Shown here one piece after another: positions 25,570 through 34,431 of a stretch of DNA of 37,725 nucleotides (positions within the stretch are counted from its first letter, which is position 1; every line of letters begins with the position of its first letter). A program made the translations under genes and the position numbers. A model generated the notes under the pieces. It ran no database searches. It saw nothing but the letters and a program-made list of their open reading frames with translations, and was not told where the DNA came from. This DNA is from an uncultured Haliea sp. (GTDB lineage: Bacteria; Pseudomonadota; Gammaproteobacteria; Pseudomonadales; Halieaceae): NCBI GenBank assembly GCA_913062625.1, contig CAJXWP010000021.1:1-37725 (forward strand). Reading direction: 5' to 3'.

Positions 25570-27528
25570 TCATGTGTCAGAGCCCTGAGCCCTCCACCAC
25601 GCCTGGAACATAAGGACTGACCATATCAGCTCAGAGTGATTGGCCCAGCCATAAAGATGCTGATGCCAGGCATCTCGGATGCTCGTCACGTCGAAAATGC
25701 CCTGGTCTGTCAGAGTCCTCTCTGAGATTAGATCTTCGGCCCAATCCCTAAGCGGGCCTACGAGCCACTCCTTGATCGGTACGCTGAAGCCCCGTTTTGG
25801 CCGGTCAATCAAGGCCGGCGGAACATACCGCCCCAACAGGTCTCTAAGCACGCGTTTACCCGTGTTACCGTCAAACAGATACGGGCTAGGTAGCGACCAA
25901 GCCAGTTCGAGCACCCGATGATCGAGCAGAGGTGCTCTTGCCTCAAGTCCCACTGCCATACTTGCTCGGTCAACCTTGACCAGAATGTCGTCTGGTAGAT
26001 AGCCCGTGTAATCATAGTGGAGCATAGCCAGCAGTGGGTCCTGAACATCTGCCCAGTAGGATGGGTCAGACAGTGGCGTTGCAGGATTGACCGCCCCGGA
26101 GACAAATTGGTCTATGGCTAGACACTTGTTGAACTTATTGGCCAGTATCTGCTGCGGAGAATTGGCAGCCCAGTTACACGAGCGCTGGCTGATTTTTCCA
26201 AGTTTGCGCGTCCAGCGCGGTACATTCATACCTTTGTCGGCATAGTTTTTCGCGTAGCGCCAGCTCCCTGTTCCCAGCGCACTCGTCACTGGACGGGCAA
26301 TACTCTTGGCGCTCTCTGGTATACGTTGCATATCACGCCAGTGATTCAAGCAGTTTCTATATCGTCGATAGCCGGCCATTTGTTCATCACCACCGTCTCC
26401 GGTCAGGACGACTTTAAGTTGTTCTCGAGCTAGTTTGCAGACTAGGTAGGTGGGAATCTGCGATGAATCTGCGAAGGGCTCGTCGTAAATATGGGGCAAC
26501 TGTTCAACCACATCCAGTGCCTGATCAGGTGTGACATACATCTCATGGTGATCGGTTTTGAGGTGTTTTGCCACCGCAGAAGCGTACTCCGCTTCATTAT
26601 ATTTCTCTTCCCAAAACCCGATGCTGAACGTCTTGACGGGTCGGTCTGACACCTTCTGCATGAGTGCGACGATCATCGAAGAGTCGATGCCGCCAGAGAG
26701 TAGCGCTCCGAGCTCAACGTCTGCCACCATGCGGTCTCCGACCGCCTGCTGCAGCACCCCATCAAGCTTATTGATGGCACCGTCATAACTCCCTGTGAAT
26801 CTATTTTTCTCTCCGTGCTCGGCGATGGCTTTCGCGGACCAGAATTGGGTCGGGTGCGCGTCCCAAGGCTTACAATCCTGAGGTATCTTTAGCAGACTGC
26901 CCGGGGGAAGTTTGCGTACCTTTCGATAGATAGAATTGGGCTGGGATACCCATCCATATTGCAGATACTGCCCCAGGGCGTCGCGATCCAGGCCATTTTC
27001 GAAATCTGGATGTTGGCGCAAGGCTTTGAGCTCTGAACCGAACAGGAAGCTGTTGCCGCACCAGCCATAATATAGTGGCTTTTTTCCTATCCGGTCTCGC
27101 GCCAACCATAGGCAGCGCTCCTTTCGGTCCCACAGTGCTAGCGCAAACATACCTTCGAGCTTGCCTACGGCTTTTTCTACACCGAAGTGCTGCACGGCTG
27201 CCAAAATTACTTCCGTGTCAGAGTGCCCGCGGTAGGGGTAAGCCGATAGGCCGTGTTCTTGCCGCAGTCGGGGGAAATTATAGACTTCACCATTGAACGA
27301 CAGTACGTAGCGGTCCGAGGCTGATACCATGGGCTGAGCGCCGGCCTCTGACAGATCGACGATGGACAGGCGGCGATGGCCAAGCGCCAGAGGAAACGCA
27401 GGATCCACCCAAACGCCACCCGCATCGGGGCCGCGATGAATGAGGGTGTCAGCCATCGTTTGACAGCGTCGGGCAAGGTCTGCTCGGGCGCCGCCTTTAT
27501 ACTGAATAAAACCGGTAATTCCACACAT
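25570..27528 (-). CDS. asnB: Asparagine synthetase (glutamine-hydrolysing) type amidotransferase
   Basis: Two-domain enzyme of 652 residues. The ATG at 27528 is chosen because it leaves cysteine 2 as the N-terminal glutaminase nucleophile (MCGITGFIQY), with an AGAGGCG ribosome site upstream; the frame open to 27612 would bury that cysteine. The glutaminase domain has RGPDAGGVWVD and LSFNGEVYNF; the synthetase domain has the PP-loop LLSGGIDSSMIVALMQ and LTGDGGDEQMAGYRRY. It starts 13 bp after the GT4 gene in an operon with an O-antigen-ligase-like protein. Such placement is common for amidotransferases that modify sugar carboxylates in surface glycans, but a plain asparagine synthetase cannot be excluded. 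Confidence 0.92.
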   Translation of the reverse strand: MCGITGFIQYKGGARADLARRCQTMADTLIHRGPDAGGVWVDPAFPLALGHRRLSIVDLSEAGAQPMVSASDRYVLSFNGEVYNFPRLRQEHGLSAYPYRGHSDTEVILAAVQHFGVEKAVGKLEGMFALALWDRKERCLWLARDRIGKKPLYYGWCGNSFLFGSELKALRQHPDFENGLDRDALGQYLQYGWVSQPNSIYRKVRKLPPGSLLKIPQDCKPWDAHPTQFWSAKAIAEHGEKNRFTGSYDGAINKLDGVLQQAVGDRMVADVELGALLSGGIDSSMIVALMQKVSDRPVKTFSIGFWEEKYNEAEYASAVAKHLKTDHHEMYVTPDQALDVVEQLPHIYDEPFADSSQIPTYLVCKLAREQLKVVLTGDGGDEQMAGYRRYRNCLNHWRDMQRIPESAKSIARPVTSALGTGSWRYAKNYADKGMNVPRWTRKLGKISQRSCNWAANSPQQILANKFNKCLAIDQFVSGAVNPATPLSDPSYWADVQDPLLAMLHYDYTGYLPDDILVKVDRASMAVGLEARAPLLDHRVLELAWSLPSPYLFDGNTGKRVLRDLLGRYVPPALIDRPKRGFSVPIKEWLVGPLRDWAEDLISERTLTDQGIFDVTSIRDAWHQHLYGWANHSELIWSVLMFQAWWRAQGSDT

Positions 27529-27541
27529 GGCAATTCGCCTC

Positions 27542-28795
27542 TTATTTTCGGCTTGCGGCTTGAGACACGACATTATCAAGCAGAGTAAGATAATTGCTGA
27601 CAGCGCGGTCAACAGAGAAATCTTCCGCTCTGCCTATTAATATTTCTTTTGGCGTGGGGCTGTCTAGTTCAGCGAGAATAGCCTTTGCCATTTCATCTGC
27701 ATTACCGATACTGACTAGAGTGCCACATCTTCCGTCCTCAAGGATTTCTCTTGAACCCCCTGGGCAATCGGTACTGATGACTGGGCATCCGCAGGCCATA
27801 GCCTGAATGAGCACACCGGGTAGGCCCTCATACTCTGATGATAATACGAGTGCAGAGGCCCGAGCCATGTACTGAAAAGGATTTTTTACAAATCCGGGCA
27901 TATAGACATCGGCCTGAATGCCCAGATTGCATGCCAACTGTTCAAGCTCCTCTCGTAGCCGACCTTCTCCCAAGATGACCAACCGCGCTTCCCTGTCTGC
28001 GCGGACGCCCGCAAATGCACGGATTAAGGTGGCGAAGTCTTTCTGTTCGGTTAGTCGTCCCGCTGCCAGAATGATCGGCGCTGCACCGCGAATAAACCAT
28101 GTGTGCTCTAGCGCCTCTTGTGCGTGGGCGCGCAGAGTGTCATCTACCACCGGATTATGAACCGCGGTCACAGAATCTCTCGGTAATCCAATAGTTGTGA
28201 TCAACTCGTTGGCCACATGATTCGATACTGCTATGACACGATCCGCTTTGGGGTAGATTCGCCGCACGATCTCGGGTAGATAGCGCCATCGCCATTTGCG
28301 AAAATTAGATGGCGCTGCACAGTAAGTCGACAGCGCAATACGCTCGCTCACGACGACAGGCACGTCAGAGCCTGACAGTTGCTTCGCCCAGATTGCTGAA
28401 AGGTTGGCGTAGGGAAGAGCGGATAAGATGACGTCAGGCTGGTTGTCCGCTATATAGCGTTGCAAGGACCGAATTCGCGCAACCTCTGGGGAGATTTTTT
28501 TCGCCAGCAAAACTGGGCGTAGTAAGGCGAGAAAGTCGCCTAAATTGGCACTCGCGGCGATCCAGCGGGCCCACAAATTACGGCTAGCGTGCAACTCAAA
28601 CATGGTTGCGCCGGCCGGTATATTATCAAGGTATGCACCCTTTGCCTGACATAGCACAAGCTCAACCTTACGTCCCTGTGCTAGGAAGCCTTCGGCTAAA
28701 TTCAACATTGACCGTTCAGCACCGCCACCCTCAAGTGATGGAAGAAACACTGCGATCTTTTCGGCTCGTATGCTCGTATGCGAATCTGTTGGCAT
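27542..28795 (-). CDS. Glycosyltransferase, family 4 (GT-B fold)
   Basis: Retaining glycosyltransferase of 417 residues. The acceptor domain starts almost at once (KIAVFLPSLEGGGAERSML), supporting the ATG at 28795, 4 bp after the stop of the ligase-like gene; an in-frame ATG at 28861 would overlap that gene by 62 bp. The donor domain shows ILAAGRLTEQKDFATLIRAF and YEGLPGVLIQAMACGCPVI, where the second residue of the EX7E pair is glutamine. That glutamine is seen in other functional GT4 enzymes. It lies between the O-antigen-ligase-like gene and asnB and probably adds a sugar to the glycan that they build. Confidence 0.91.
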   Translation of the reverse strand: MPTDSHTSIRAEKIAVFLPSLEGGGAERSMLNLAEGFLAQGRKVELVLCQAKGAYLDNIPAGATMFELHASRNLWARWIAASANLGDFLALLRPVLLAKKISPEVARIRSLQRYIADNQPDVILSALPYANLSAIWAKQLSGSDVPVVVSERIALSTYCAAPSNFRKWRWRYLPEIVRRIYPKADRVIAVSNHVANELITTIGLPRDSVTAVHNPVVDDTLRAHAQEALEHTWFIRGAAPIILAAGRLTEQKDFATLIRAFAGVRADREARLVILGEGRLREELEQLACNLGIQADVYMPGFVKNPFQYMARASALVLSSEYEGLPGVLIQAMACGCPVISTDCPGGSREILEDGRCGTLVSIGNADEMAKAILAELDSPTPKEILIGRAEDFSVDRAVSNYLTLLDNVVSQAASRK

Positions 28796-28799
28796 CAGT

Positions 28800-30122
28800 T
28801 CATGCGCTTGTCTGGGCAGAAGTAGGGGGCTGGGTATGAAAGCGGGAACTTGATGGCCCACTTTGATAGCTTATTAAAAGGGCTAATGGGAACCAGAATA
28901 ACATCCACTGGTCTCTGGGTCGCTCAATAAGCGTATCGACCCCCGTCATCATGGTGCAGGCTGCGAATAAGAGAATACAAAAAACACTGAAATCGCCCTG
29001 TTGCTTTCCACGCGACCAAGCGTAGCGAAAGGCGACAGCGAACAGCAAGAGAAACATAATCACTCCTACACTGCCTCCCTTCCAGAACACCTGCAGATAG
29101 GCATTATGCGCTGTTTCATAGGCAATCCCTGCCGCTTCAACGGACATTGGCGATATAAAACCCTGTCCGAAGAAAGGCGTGGACCTGGCCTCATTCCATA
29201 CCCCCTCCCAAATGAGTGGCCGCAACCCCAGGCCTCTTTGTAATGCACCTTCTAGTACCTCAGGAAAAGTCAGCAATAGCAGGCCCAGAAGGAGAGCAAA
29301 GGACGCTGCGTACAGCATGCTCTGCTTCTTAGATGTCAACCCGATCAAGCCCAGTAAGGCTATGAGTAATGCAACAAAGGCGGTTCGACTTTGGCCAAAC
29401 CACATGACACAGATAAATGCTGCGATGGCCATGAGAAATAGCAATTTTGACGTCCTCTGGGGAGCTTGCGTGATGAAAAAGGCTGCCAGTAGTGCAAATG
29501 CGCCATAGACATTGGCAAACTCATTGATGTTCGTTAAAGCGCCAATAGCGATCAATCGCGTTGCCGGAAACGGATTATGGCTATAAAAAATGAGAATGCT
29601 CACTACTGCCGTCACGGCAGCGAACAGCGTGGCAGCCTTTAACATACGTTCGAATAAACAGTGGTTCCAGTGCACTAGAAAGTGCGTAACAGCAAGAAAA
29701 CTGATGATGTGTGCTGCGATTGTGGCCTTTTGGCCAAGCCGGTACGCGTCCAGCGGGTCACTCCAGAGTCCTGCAAGCAGGAGATAAACGATGTAGGCGA
29801 CGATGGCTTGGAATACGGGGTGCTTCCAGATTTCTCTGATACTTCCGACGACGATAAAAAGGCTTAAAATAAACACAACTCGAGCGTAAAATTGATAAGG
29901 CTTACTGTAGTCATCAAAAATAAAATAGCTGCATAAGAATACCCCATAGGCTGCTAGTAACAGGAAAGGGAATGCTCGCCTTAAATAACCTGAGGAATTC
30001 AATGCTGTATTTTCACTGGATATAGAAGCCCGTTCAGCGTGTTCCGAAATCACGTGGTACCAATGCCATTGGATCATGCGACGGAGGGCGGTATTATACA
30101 CAGAAGGGCTCTTTGTCGGCAC
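28800..30122 (-). CDS. O-antigen ligase / Wzy-type polymerase family membrane protein
   Basis: A 440-residue polytopic inner membrane protein with about 11-12 hydrophobic helices and one large periplasmic loop (about 275-340) with WEGVWNEARSTPFFGQGF and ETAHNAYLQVFWKGG. The HNxxLQ block in that loop is the signature of the WaaL/RfaL/Wzy (O-antigen ligase) family. These transfer undecaprenyl-linked glycans onto lipid A-core or polymerise repeat units. The first about 45 residues are poorly conserved, so the start may be at a later methionine. It is first in the operon with GT4 and asnB. Whether it acts on lipopolysaccharide or another lipid cannot be told from the sequence. Confidence 0.88.
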   Translation of the reverse strand: MPTKSPSVYNTALRRMIQWHWYHVISEHAERASISSENTALNSSGYLRRAFPFLLLAAYGVFLCSYFIFDDYSKPYQFYARVVFILSLFIVVGSIREIWKHPVFQAIVAYIVYLLLAGLWSDPLDAYRLGQKATIAAHIISFLAVTHFLVHWNHCLFERMLKAATLFAAVTAVVSILIFYSHNPFPATRLIAIGALTNINEFANVYGAFALLAAFFITQAPQRTSKLLFLMAIAAFICVMWFGQSRTAFVALLIALLGLIGLTSKKQSMLYAASFALLLGLLLLTFPEVLEGALQRGLGLRPLIWEGVWNEARSTPFFGQGFISPMSVEAAGIAYETAHNAYLQVFWKGGSVGVIMFLLLFAVAFRYAWSRGKQQGDFSVFCILLFAACTMMTGVDTLIERPRDQWMLFWFPLALLISYQSGPSSSRFHTQPPTSAQTSA

Positions 30123-30154
30123 TATTAGTCTTTTTTAAGGTCTACTATCAGCTG

Positions 30155-30160
30155 TATACT
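30155..30160 (+). promoter_or_regulatory. Possible -10 element before the ceramide-synthase-like gene
   Basis: TATACT lies 42 bp upstream of the ATG at 30203 in the 80-bp divergent gap. The -35 position (about 30132-30137, TTTTTA) is poor. The region must also contain the promoter of the divergent ligase-like gene. Confidence 0.33.
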
Positions 30161-30202
30161 GTGATCTTTTGAGCACGTAGAGCGCGGTAAAACAAGGCAG
30201 CC

Positions 30203-31345
30203 ATGAGCCAAAATAACAATGTGCCCATCTCTGTGGAGGTGGTGACCGGGGCCAAGGCGTTGCGCCAGTTTTTGGCTCTACCTCATCGTATTTATGCGTC
30301 TGATCCTGCCTGGATTGCGCCGCTCGACTTCATGAAACGTGAGCAGCTTTCCAAGGCCAATCACTTTTTCGAACACGCCCGCTGGCGAGCTTGGATTGCC
30401 TATAGAAACGGTATCCCAGTGGGACGAATCACCGCACAGATTGACGAAATGCACCTGCAGCAACACGCCGACGCTGCCGGATATTTCGGCATGCTGGAGG
30501 CGGATGATGACCCGGCTATATTCTCGGCCCTGTTTGGCGCAGCCGAAGACTGGCTGAGAAGTGAGGGCATGCAGCAGGTGCGCGGCCCGTTTAATTTGCA
30601 CGTCAATGATGAGGTGGGGCTGCTAGTAGATGGGTTCGCCACGCCCCCCTATATATTAATGGGACATGCGCGCCAATGGTACGGGGCCGCGGTGGAAGCT
30701 CAGGGTTATGTGGGGGCGAAAGACCTTTTGGCTTATCAGGTACGTCCTGACTTTGAGGCTCCCCGTGTTATGGAGCGGCTGGCCAGTAGAGTCTCTCAGC
30801 GGGTAAAAGTTAGGCCTATAAGACGCAAGCAGCTGCTGGAAGACGCCCGCATAATGCTGGAAATTTTCAACGATGCGTGGCAGAACAATTGGGGTTTTGT
30901 GCCACTGGCAGAGGCCGATTGGTTTGAAACGGTGTCAACCCTGACCAAGCTGATGCCCGATGACTATATCCAGATCGCAGAGTATGACGGCGAGCCGGTT
31001 GCTTTCATTGTGGCGCTGCCGAATCTTAACGAGGCTGCCCATGACCTTAATGGCCGTTTGTTGCCCTTTGGTTGGGCCAAGCTCCTTTGGCGCCTTAAGG
31101 TGCGTCATCCCAAAACAGCCCGCGTCCCCCTGATGGGCGTTAAGCAGAGTTTTCAGCATTCTCGCCTCGGCCCGACTCTGGCTTTCATGGTCATAGACGC
31201 TGTGCGCAAGGCGTTACAGACCCGCGGTGTAAAGGATGTTGAGATGGGTTGGATACTTGAGGATAACGACGGCATGCGCAGTATCATTGAAACCATTGGC
31301 GGCGTCGCGTATAAACGTTACCGCGTATATCAAAAAGAATTGTAG
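30203..31345 (+). CDS. GNAT-fold N-acyltransferase, bacterial ceramide synthase-like
   Basis: A 380-residue protein with no signal peptide. It starts with a conserved segment (LPHRIYASDPAWIAPL, about 28-43), has GPFNLHVNDEVGLLVDGF and PPYILMGHARQWY in the first half, and a GNAT-like second half with FNDAWQNNWGFVPL, DYIQIAEYDGEPVAFIVALP and ARVPLMGV. Such two-half GNAT proteins include the Caulobacter bacterial ceramide synthase, which acylates the amine of 3-ketosphinganine. The AAGG ribosome site 5 bp before the ATG supports this start. The next gene begins 2 bp after its stop, and SPT and ACP genes lie about 4 kb to the right. I place it as bCerS by domain pattern and neighbourhood; identity with a homologue needs alignment. 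Confidence 0.82.
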   Translation: MSQNNNVPISVEVVTGAKALRQFLALPHRIYASDPAWIAPLDFMKREQLSKANHFFEHARWRAWIAYRNGIPVGRITAQIDEMHLQQHADAAGYFGMLEADDDPAIFSALFGAAEDWLRSEGMQQVRGPFNLHVNDEVGLLVDGFATPPYILMGHARQWYGAAVEAQGYVGAKDLLAYQVRPDFEAPRVMERLASRVSQRVKVRPIRRKQLLEDARIMLEIFNDAWQNNWGFVPLAEADWFETVSTLTKLMPDDYIQIAEYDGEPVAFIVALPNLNEAAHDLNGRLLPFGWAKLLWRLKVRHPKTARVPLMGVKQSFQHSRLGPTLAFMVIDAVRKALQTRGVKDVEMGWILEDNDGMRSIIETIGGVAYKRYRVYQKEL

Positions 31346-31347
31346 TT

Positions 31348-32166
31348 ATGCAGCTTGATCCTGAATCACATCAAATGGTCGCCATCGTGCTGGCAGGCGA
31401 TCGCACCAAGGCAGACTCATTGATCAATCATACCAAGGCCGGCAGCAAGGCCATGATTGATTTAGATGGCACACCTATGGTGCGCAGGGTACTCGACTCC
31501 CTGCGTGTTTCACGTGTTGTGAGCAGAATTTATATGAGCGGGCCTGAGCCCAGTGAGGTCGCTACTGATCCGGCCCTGCAAAAGTGGGTTGACGATGGCG
31601 AAGTGAGCTGGAGTGAGCCCGGTGCCAGCCCTAGTTCCAGTGCCTATGATGTTATGTCGCGTTTGGGTCCGGAAGATGCGGTACTGCTGACGACTGCCGA
31701 CCACCCGCTGCTGACGCCTGAAATTGTTGATGCATTCGGCCGCCAGAGCCTGGCAGACGATGTTGATGTCACGGTGGGTCTAGCGCCCTACGCACTGGTT
31801 GCTGAGGCCTATCCCGGCATACGTAAAACGGTGCTGCACTTCAGTGACGGGGATTTCTGCGGCTGCAACCTGTTTGCCTTCATTACCCCGGAAGGACGCC
31901 GCGCTGCCAAGTTCTGGCGCAAGATCGAACAAGAGCGCAAGAAGCCACTGGTGGTCATTGGCTTGCTAGGGTGGTGGGCAGTCATACGTTATCGCTTCGG
32001 ATTCTTGTCCCTTGAAGAGGCGCTGGCCAAACTGAGTAAGCGTCTGGGACTGCGCATGCGTGCGGTCATTCTGCCTTACGCGAATGCCGCTATCGACGTT
32101 GATTCAATCGCTGACTTGATGTTGGTCAAGGGCGCGCTGGCGAAAGCGGCGGAAGAAGACGCCTGA
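31348..32166 (+). CDS. MobA-like nucleotidyltransferase (GT-A fold)
   Basis: A 272-residue NTP_transf_3-type protein. The N-terminal nucleotide loop reads VAIVLAGDRTKADSLI, followed by the lysine motif KAMIDLDGTPMVRRVLDSL. The metal-binding aspartate is in LTTADHPLLTPEI. These place it with MobA, IspD and CTP-dependent sugar or alditol activators. It starts 2 bp after the GNAT gene and must share its regulation. I infer that it activates a head-group precursor (as a CDP- or GDP-linked compound) for the lipid made by the neighbours; the substrate is unknown. The C-terminal region has a hydrophobic stretch (VVIGLLGWWAVIRYRFGFLS, about 199-218) that could be a membrane contact, which is unusual for a soluble nucleotidyltransferase. 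Confidence 0.78.
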   Translation: MQLDPESHQMVAIVLAGDRTKADSLINHTKAGSKAMIDLDGTPMVRRVLDSLRVSRVVSRIYMSGPEPSEVATDPALQKWVDDGEVSWSEPGASPSSSAYDVMSRLGPEDAVLLTTADHPLLTPEIVDAFGRQSLADDVDVTVGLAPYALVAEAYPGIRKTVLHFSDGDFCGCNLFAFITPEGRRAAKFWRKIEQERKKPLVVIGLLGWWAVIRYRFGFLSLEEALAKLSKRLGLRMRAVILPYANAAIDVDSIADLMLVKGALAKAAEEDA

Positions 32167-32173
32167 TAAAGGA

Positions 32174-33121
32174 CTAATGACTGCGATTGATTTGCAGCGT
32201 TCTGTTTGTTCCTTCACAAAACTCTCCCACTGCAGGTCGGTAGCGTCGCGAATTGATGCTGACCTGCCAGCCTCCGCTAATGCGTTCTATTTGATAGCGG
32301 TTGTAATGAGCGATATCTGCCCCGTGCAGTCCCAGGGCAGAGGCCGACGGCACAGCGATAATGGGCAAGTAGCCATGGTGAGTCTGTAGTTCGTTGTAAT
32401 GTGCGCGATGCCCGTGTCCGTGTAAAACCAGTTCGGCGCCATTTTCTTCCAGCAGAGCCTGTATTTCGGGCGCATTCGTCAAGCGTTTACGCCACTTTTC
32501 TTTTCCCACCACGGGACAATGATGCAAATAGACGACCCGAAACAGACCTGCATCCGCCGTACGTTGCAATAGCGCGGGTAGTTTGCTCAATTGCTCGCTA
32601 TCGATTGTGCCTGTGGCCATAAGCGGTGGTTTGGGGCAAGCACTGGATAAGCCGATAAAGGCGATGGCCCCGCGCACTCTGAGGCTGGGGAAGCCCACTG
32701 TTTCTTGGGCGATGCTGAGGCCGCTGTCTGAGGACATATAGTCCTGCCATAAGGCCAAGGTCTCGCGCCAGGGTGCCGCAACACAGACATCATGATTGCC
32801 CGGCACCAGCGCTATTTTGTCGGGCTTACCCAGTTCCTGCAGCCATTGTCTGGCCTGCTCGAACTCCTGTGGCAAACCGATATGGGTCAGGTCGCCGGTG
32901 ACGAGTAGTTGATCGAGTTCCGATAATGCTAGGTCGCGCTGCAGTGCTTCGAGAACTTCCTTGCGGTGCTCGAAGCGGCGCTTTCTGCGCCAAGACAGGT
33001 AGCCAAGACCTCGCTTACTGAAAAGGTCGCGCCTGCGCACGCCTTCTAGGGAAGTGAGGTGAGGATCAGAGAGTTGTGCGAAGCACTGCGGCATAGCTTG
33101 ATGTTCCTCGTCGCCGATCAT
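32174..33121 (-). CDS. Calcineurin-like metallophosphoesterase
   Basis: Cytoplasmic binuclear-metal phosphoesterase. Motifs in order are QLSDPHLT (DxH), LLVTGDLTHIG (GD), LVPGNHD (GNH), YLHHCPVVG and HGHGHR (GHxH). The full set indicates an active enzyme of the 3',5'-cyclic nucleotide phosphodiesterase or lipid-phosphatase style. Length is 315 residues; an ATG at 33094 gives a shorter start at MPQCFAQ, right before the first motif. It is the last gene in a minus-strand series acp, spt, murA, mpe and starts 59 bp after murA. Removal of a phosphate from a lipid intermediate is a reasonable inference. Confidence 0.88.
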   Translation of the reverse strand: MIGDEEHQAMPQCFAQLSDPHLTSLEGVRRRDLFSKRGLGYLSWRRKRRFEHRKEVLEALQRDLALSELDQLLVTGDLTHIGLPQEFEQARQWLQELGKPDKIALVPGNHDVCVAAPWRETLALWQDYMSSDSGLSIAQETVGFPSLRVRGAIAFIGLSSACPKPPLMATGTIDSEQLSKLPALLQRTADAGLFRVVYLHHCPVVGKEKWRKRLTNAPEIQALLEENGAELVLHGHGHRAHYNELQTHHGYLPIIAVPSASALGLHGADIAHYNRYQIERISGGWQVSINSRRYRPAVGEFCEGTNRTLQINRSH

Positions 33122-33180
33122 TATAGCATTTACCGATCAGCGCCTGACATCGCAGCCAATAATGCACGCCTAGTTTGGTG

Positions 33181-34431
33181 TTAAGCGCGGCGGATGGAGG
33201 CCCCCAGCTGTGCAAGTTTGGTGTCGATATTGGCGTAACCACGGTCAAGATGATAGACACGGTCAATGACAGTTTCACCCTCTGCGGCCAGAGCAGCAAT
33301 GATTAATGAGGCAGACGCGCGTAAGTCAGTGGCCATGACCTGAGCGCCCTGCAGTCGCTGTCGGCCGCGCACAATGGCGGTTCGGCCCTGCAATTCAATA
33401 TCAGCCCCCATGCGTTGTAGCTCGGCGACATGCATAAAACGGTTTTCGAAGATGTTTTCTACTACCGTGGCAGAGCCTTCGGCTAACGCGTTGAGCGCCA
33501 TGAATTGGGCCTGCATGTCGGTGGGGAAAGCTGGGAAGGGTGCTGTGTGTATATTGACCGCCTTGCAGCGCCTGCCGCCAGTGTCGAGACGAATCCAGTC
33601 GGGCCCCAGTTTCAGCCGGCAGCCCGCCTGTTCAAGTTTGCCTAAGACGTGTTGTAAAAAGTTGGGGTTGGTCTCCAGCACGGTGATATCGCCCCGCGTA
33701 GCAGCGGCAGCGGCCAGAAAGGTCCCGGTTTCTATGCGGTCAGACGGCACCTTGTGGGTGGCGCCGTGCAGGTGTTTGACGCCTTCGATGGTAATGGTGC
33801 TGGTGCCGGCGCCGGTAATGTGGGCGCCCATAGATTGCAGTAACCGTGCCAGATCGCCTATTTCCGGCTCCATCGCACAGTTTTTGAGAGTTGTTACGCC
33901 CTCAGCCAGAGTAGCGGCCATTAAGAGATTTTCAGTGCCCGTGACTGAAGGGACATCAAACGCGAAATGTGCTCCTCGCAAACGCTTAGCCTTGGCTTTG
34001 ATGTAGCCCGCCTCGATGCGGATGTCTGCGCCCAGTGCTTCCAGTCCAACAATATGCTCATTTACTGGCCGCGAACCGATGGCGCAGCCTCCGGGCAGTG
34101 ATACATCGGCTTCCCCAAAGCGAGCCAGCAGTGGGCCGAGCAGAAGGATCGATGCGCGGATGGTCTTTACCAGCTCATAGGGTGCTCGCACCGAATGTAT
34201 TTGGTTGCTGTCGAGGACCAATTCGGTGCCAGAGCGCTCCACTTGCGTGCCGAGCAGTTCCAACAGCTGTAACGCTGTGCCTATATCACGCACATCCGGT
34301 AGATTACTGATGTGCAAGGGCTCGGCACTGAGCAAAGAGGCGGCAATAATCGGGAGTGCAGCATTTTTTGCACCTGCCACTGTGACTTCACCACGCAGTG
34401 GACCGTTACCCGTGATAAAAATTTGTTCCAT
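33181..34431 (-). CDS. murA: UDP-N-acetylglucosamine 1-carboxyvinyltransferase
   Basis: Transfers enolpyruvate from phosphoenolpyruvate to UDP-GlcNAc, the first committed step of peptidoglycan synthesis. The 416 residues match MurA. The sequence opens with GNGPLRGEVTVAGAKNAALP, and the catalytic cysteine is in LPGGCAIGSRPVNEHI; later motifs include PAFPTDMQAQFMAL and FENRFMHVAEL. The cysteine predicts normal fosfomycin sensitivity of this copy. Its ATG overlaps the SPT stop in a TGATG joint, so it is translationally coupled to the sphingolipid gene upstream. This is not the usual murA setting (bolA/ibaG, mla, his genes in many gammaproteobacteria). Confidence 0.96.
   Translation of the reverse strand: MEQIFITGNGPLRGEVTVAGAKNAALPIIAASLLSAEPLHISNLPDVRDIGTALQLLELLGTQVERSGTELVLDSNQIHSVRAPYELVKTIRASILLLGPLLARFGEADVSLPGGCAIGSRPVNEHIVGLEALGADIRIEAGYIKAKAKRLRGAHFAFDVPSVTGTENLLMAATLAEGVTTLKNCAMEPEIGDLARLLQSMGAHITGAGTSTITIEGVKHLHGATHKVPSDRIETGTFLAAAAATRGDITVLETNPNFLQHVLGKLEQAGCRLKLGPDWIRLDTGGRRCKAVNIHTAPFPAFPTDMQAQFMALNALAEGSATVVENIFENRFMHVAELQRMGADIELQGRTAIVRGRQRLQGAQVMATDLRASASLIIAALAAEGETVIDRVYHLDRGYANIDTKLAQLGASIRRA

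Noticed and set aside
33374-34006. 210-residue plus-strand frame inside murA
   Set aside because: It is antisense to an intact, strongly conserved murA and shows no family motif; Ser/Arg/Ala-rich composition typical of a shadow frame.
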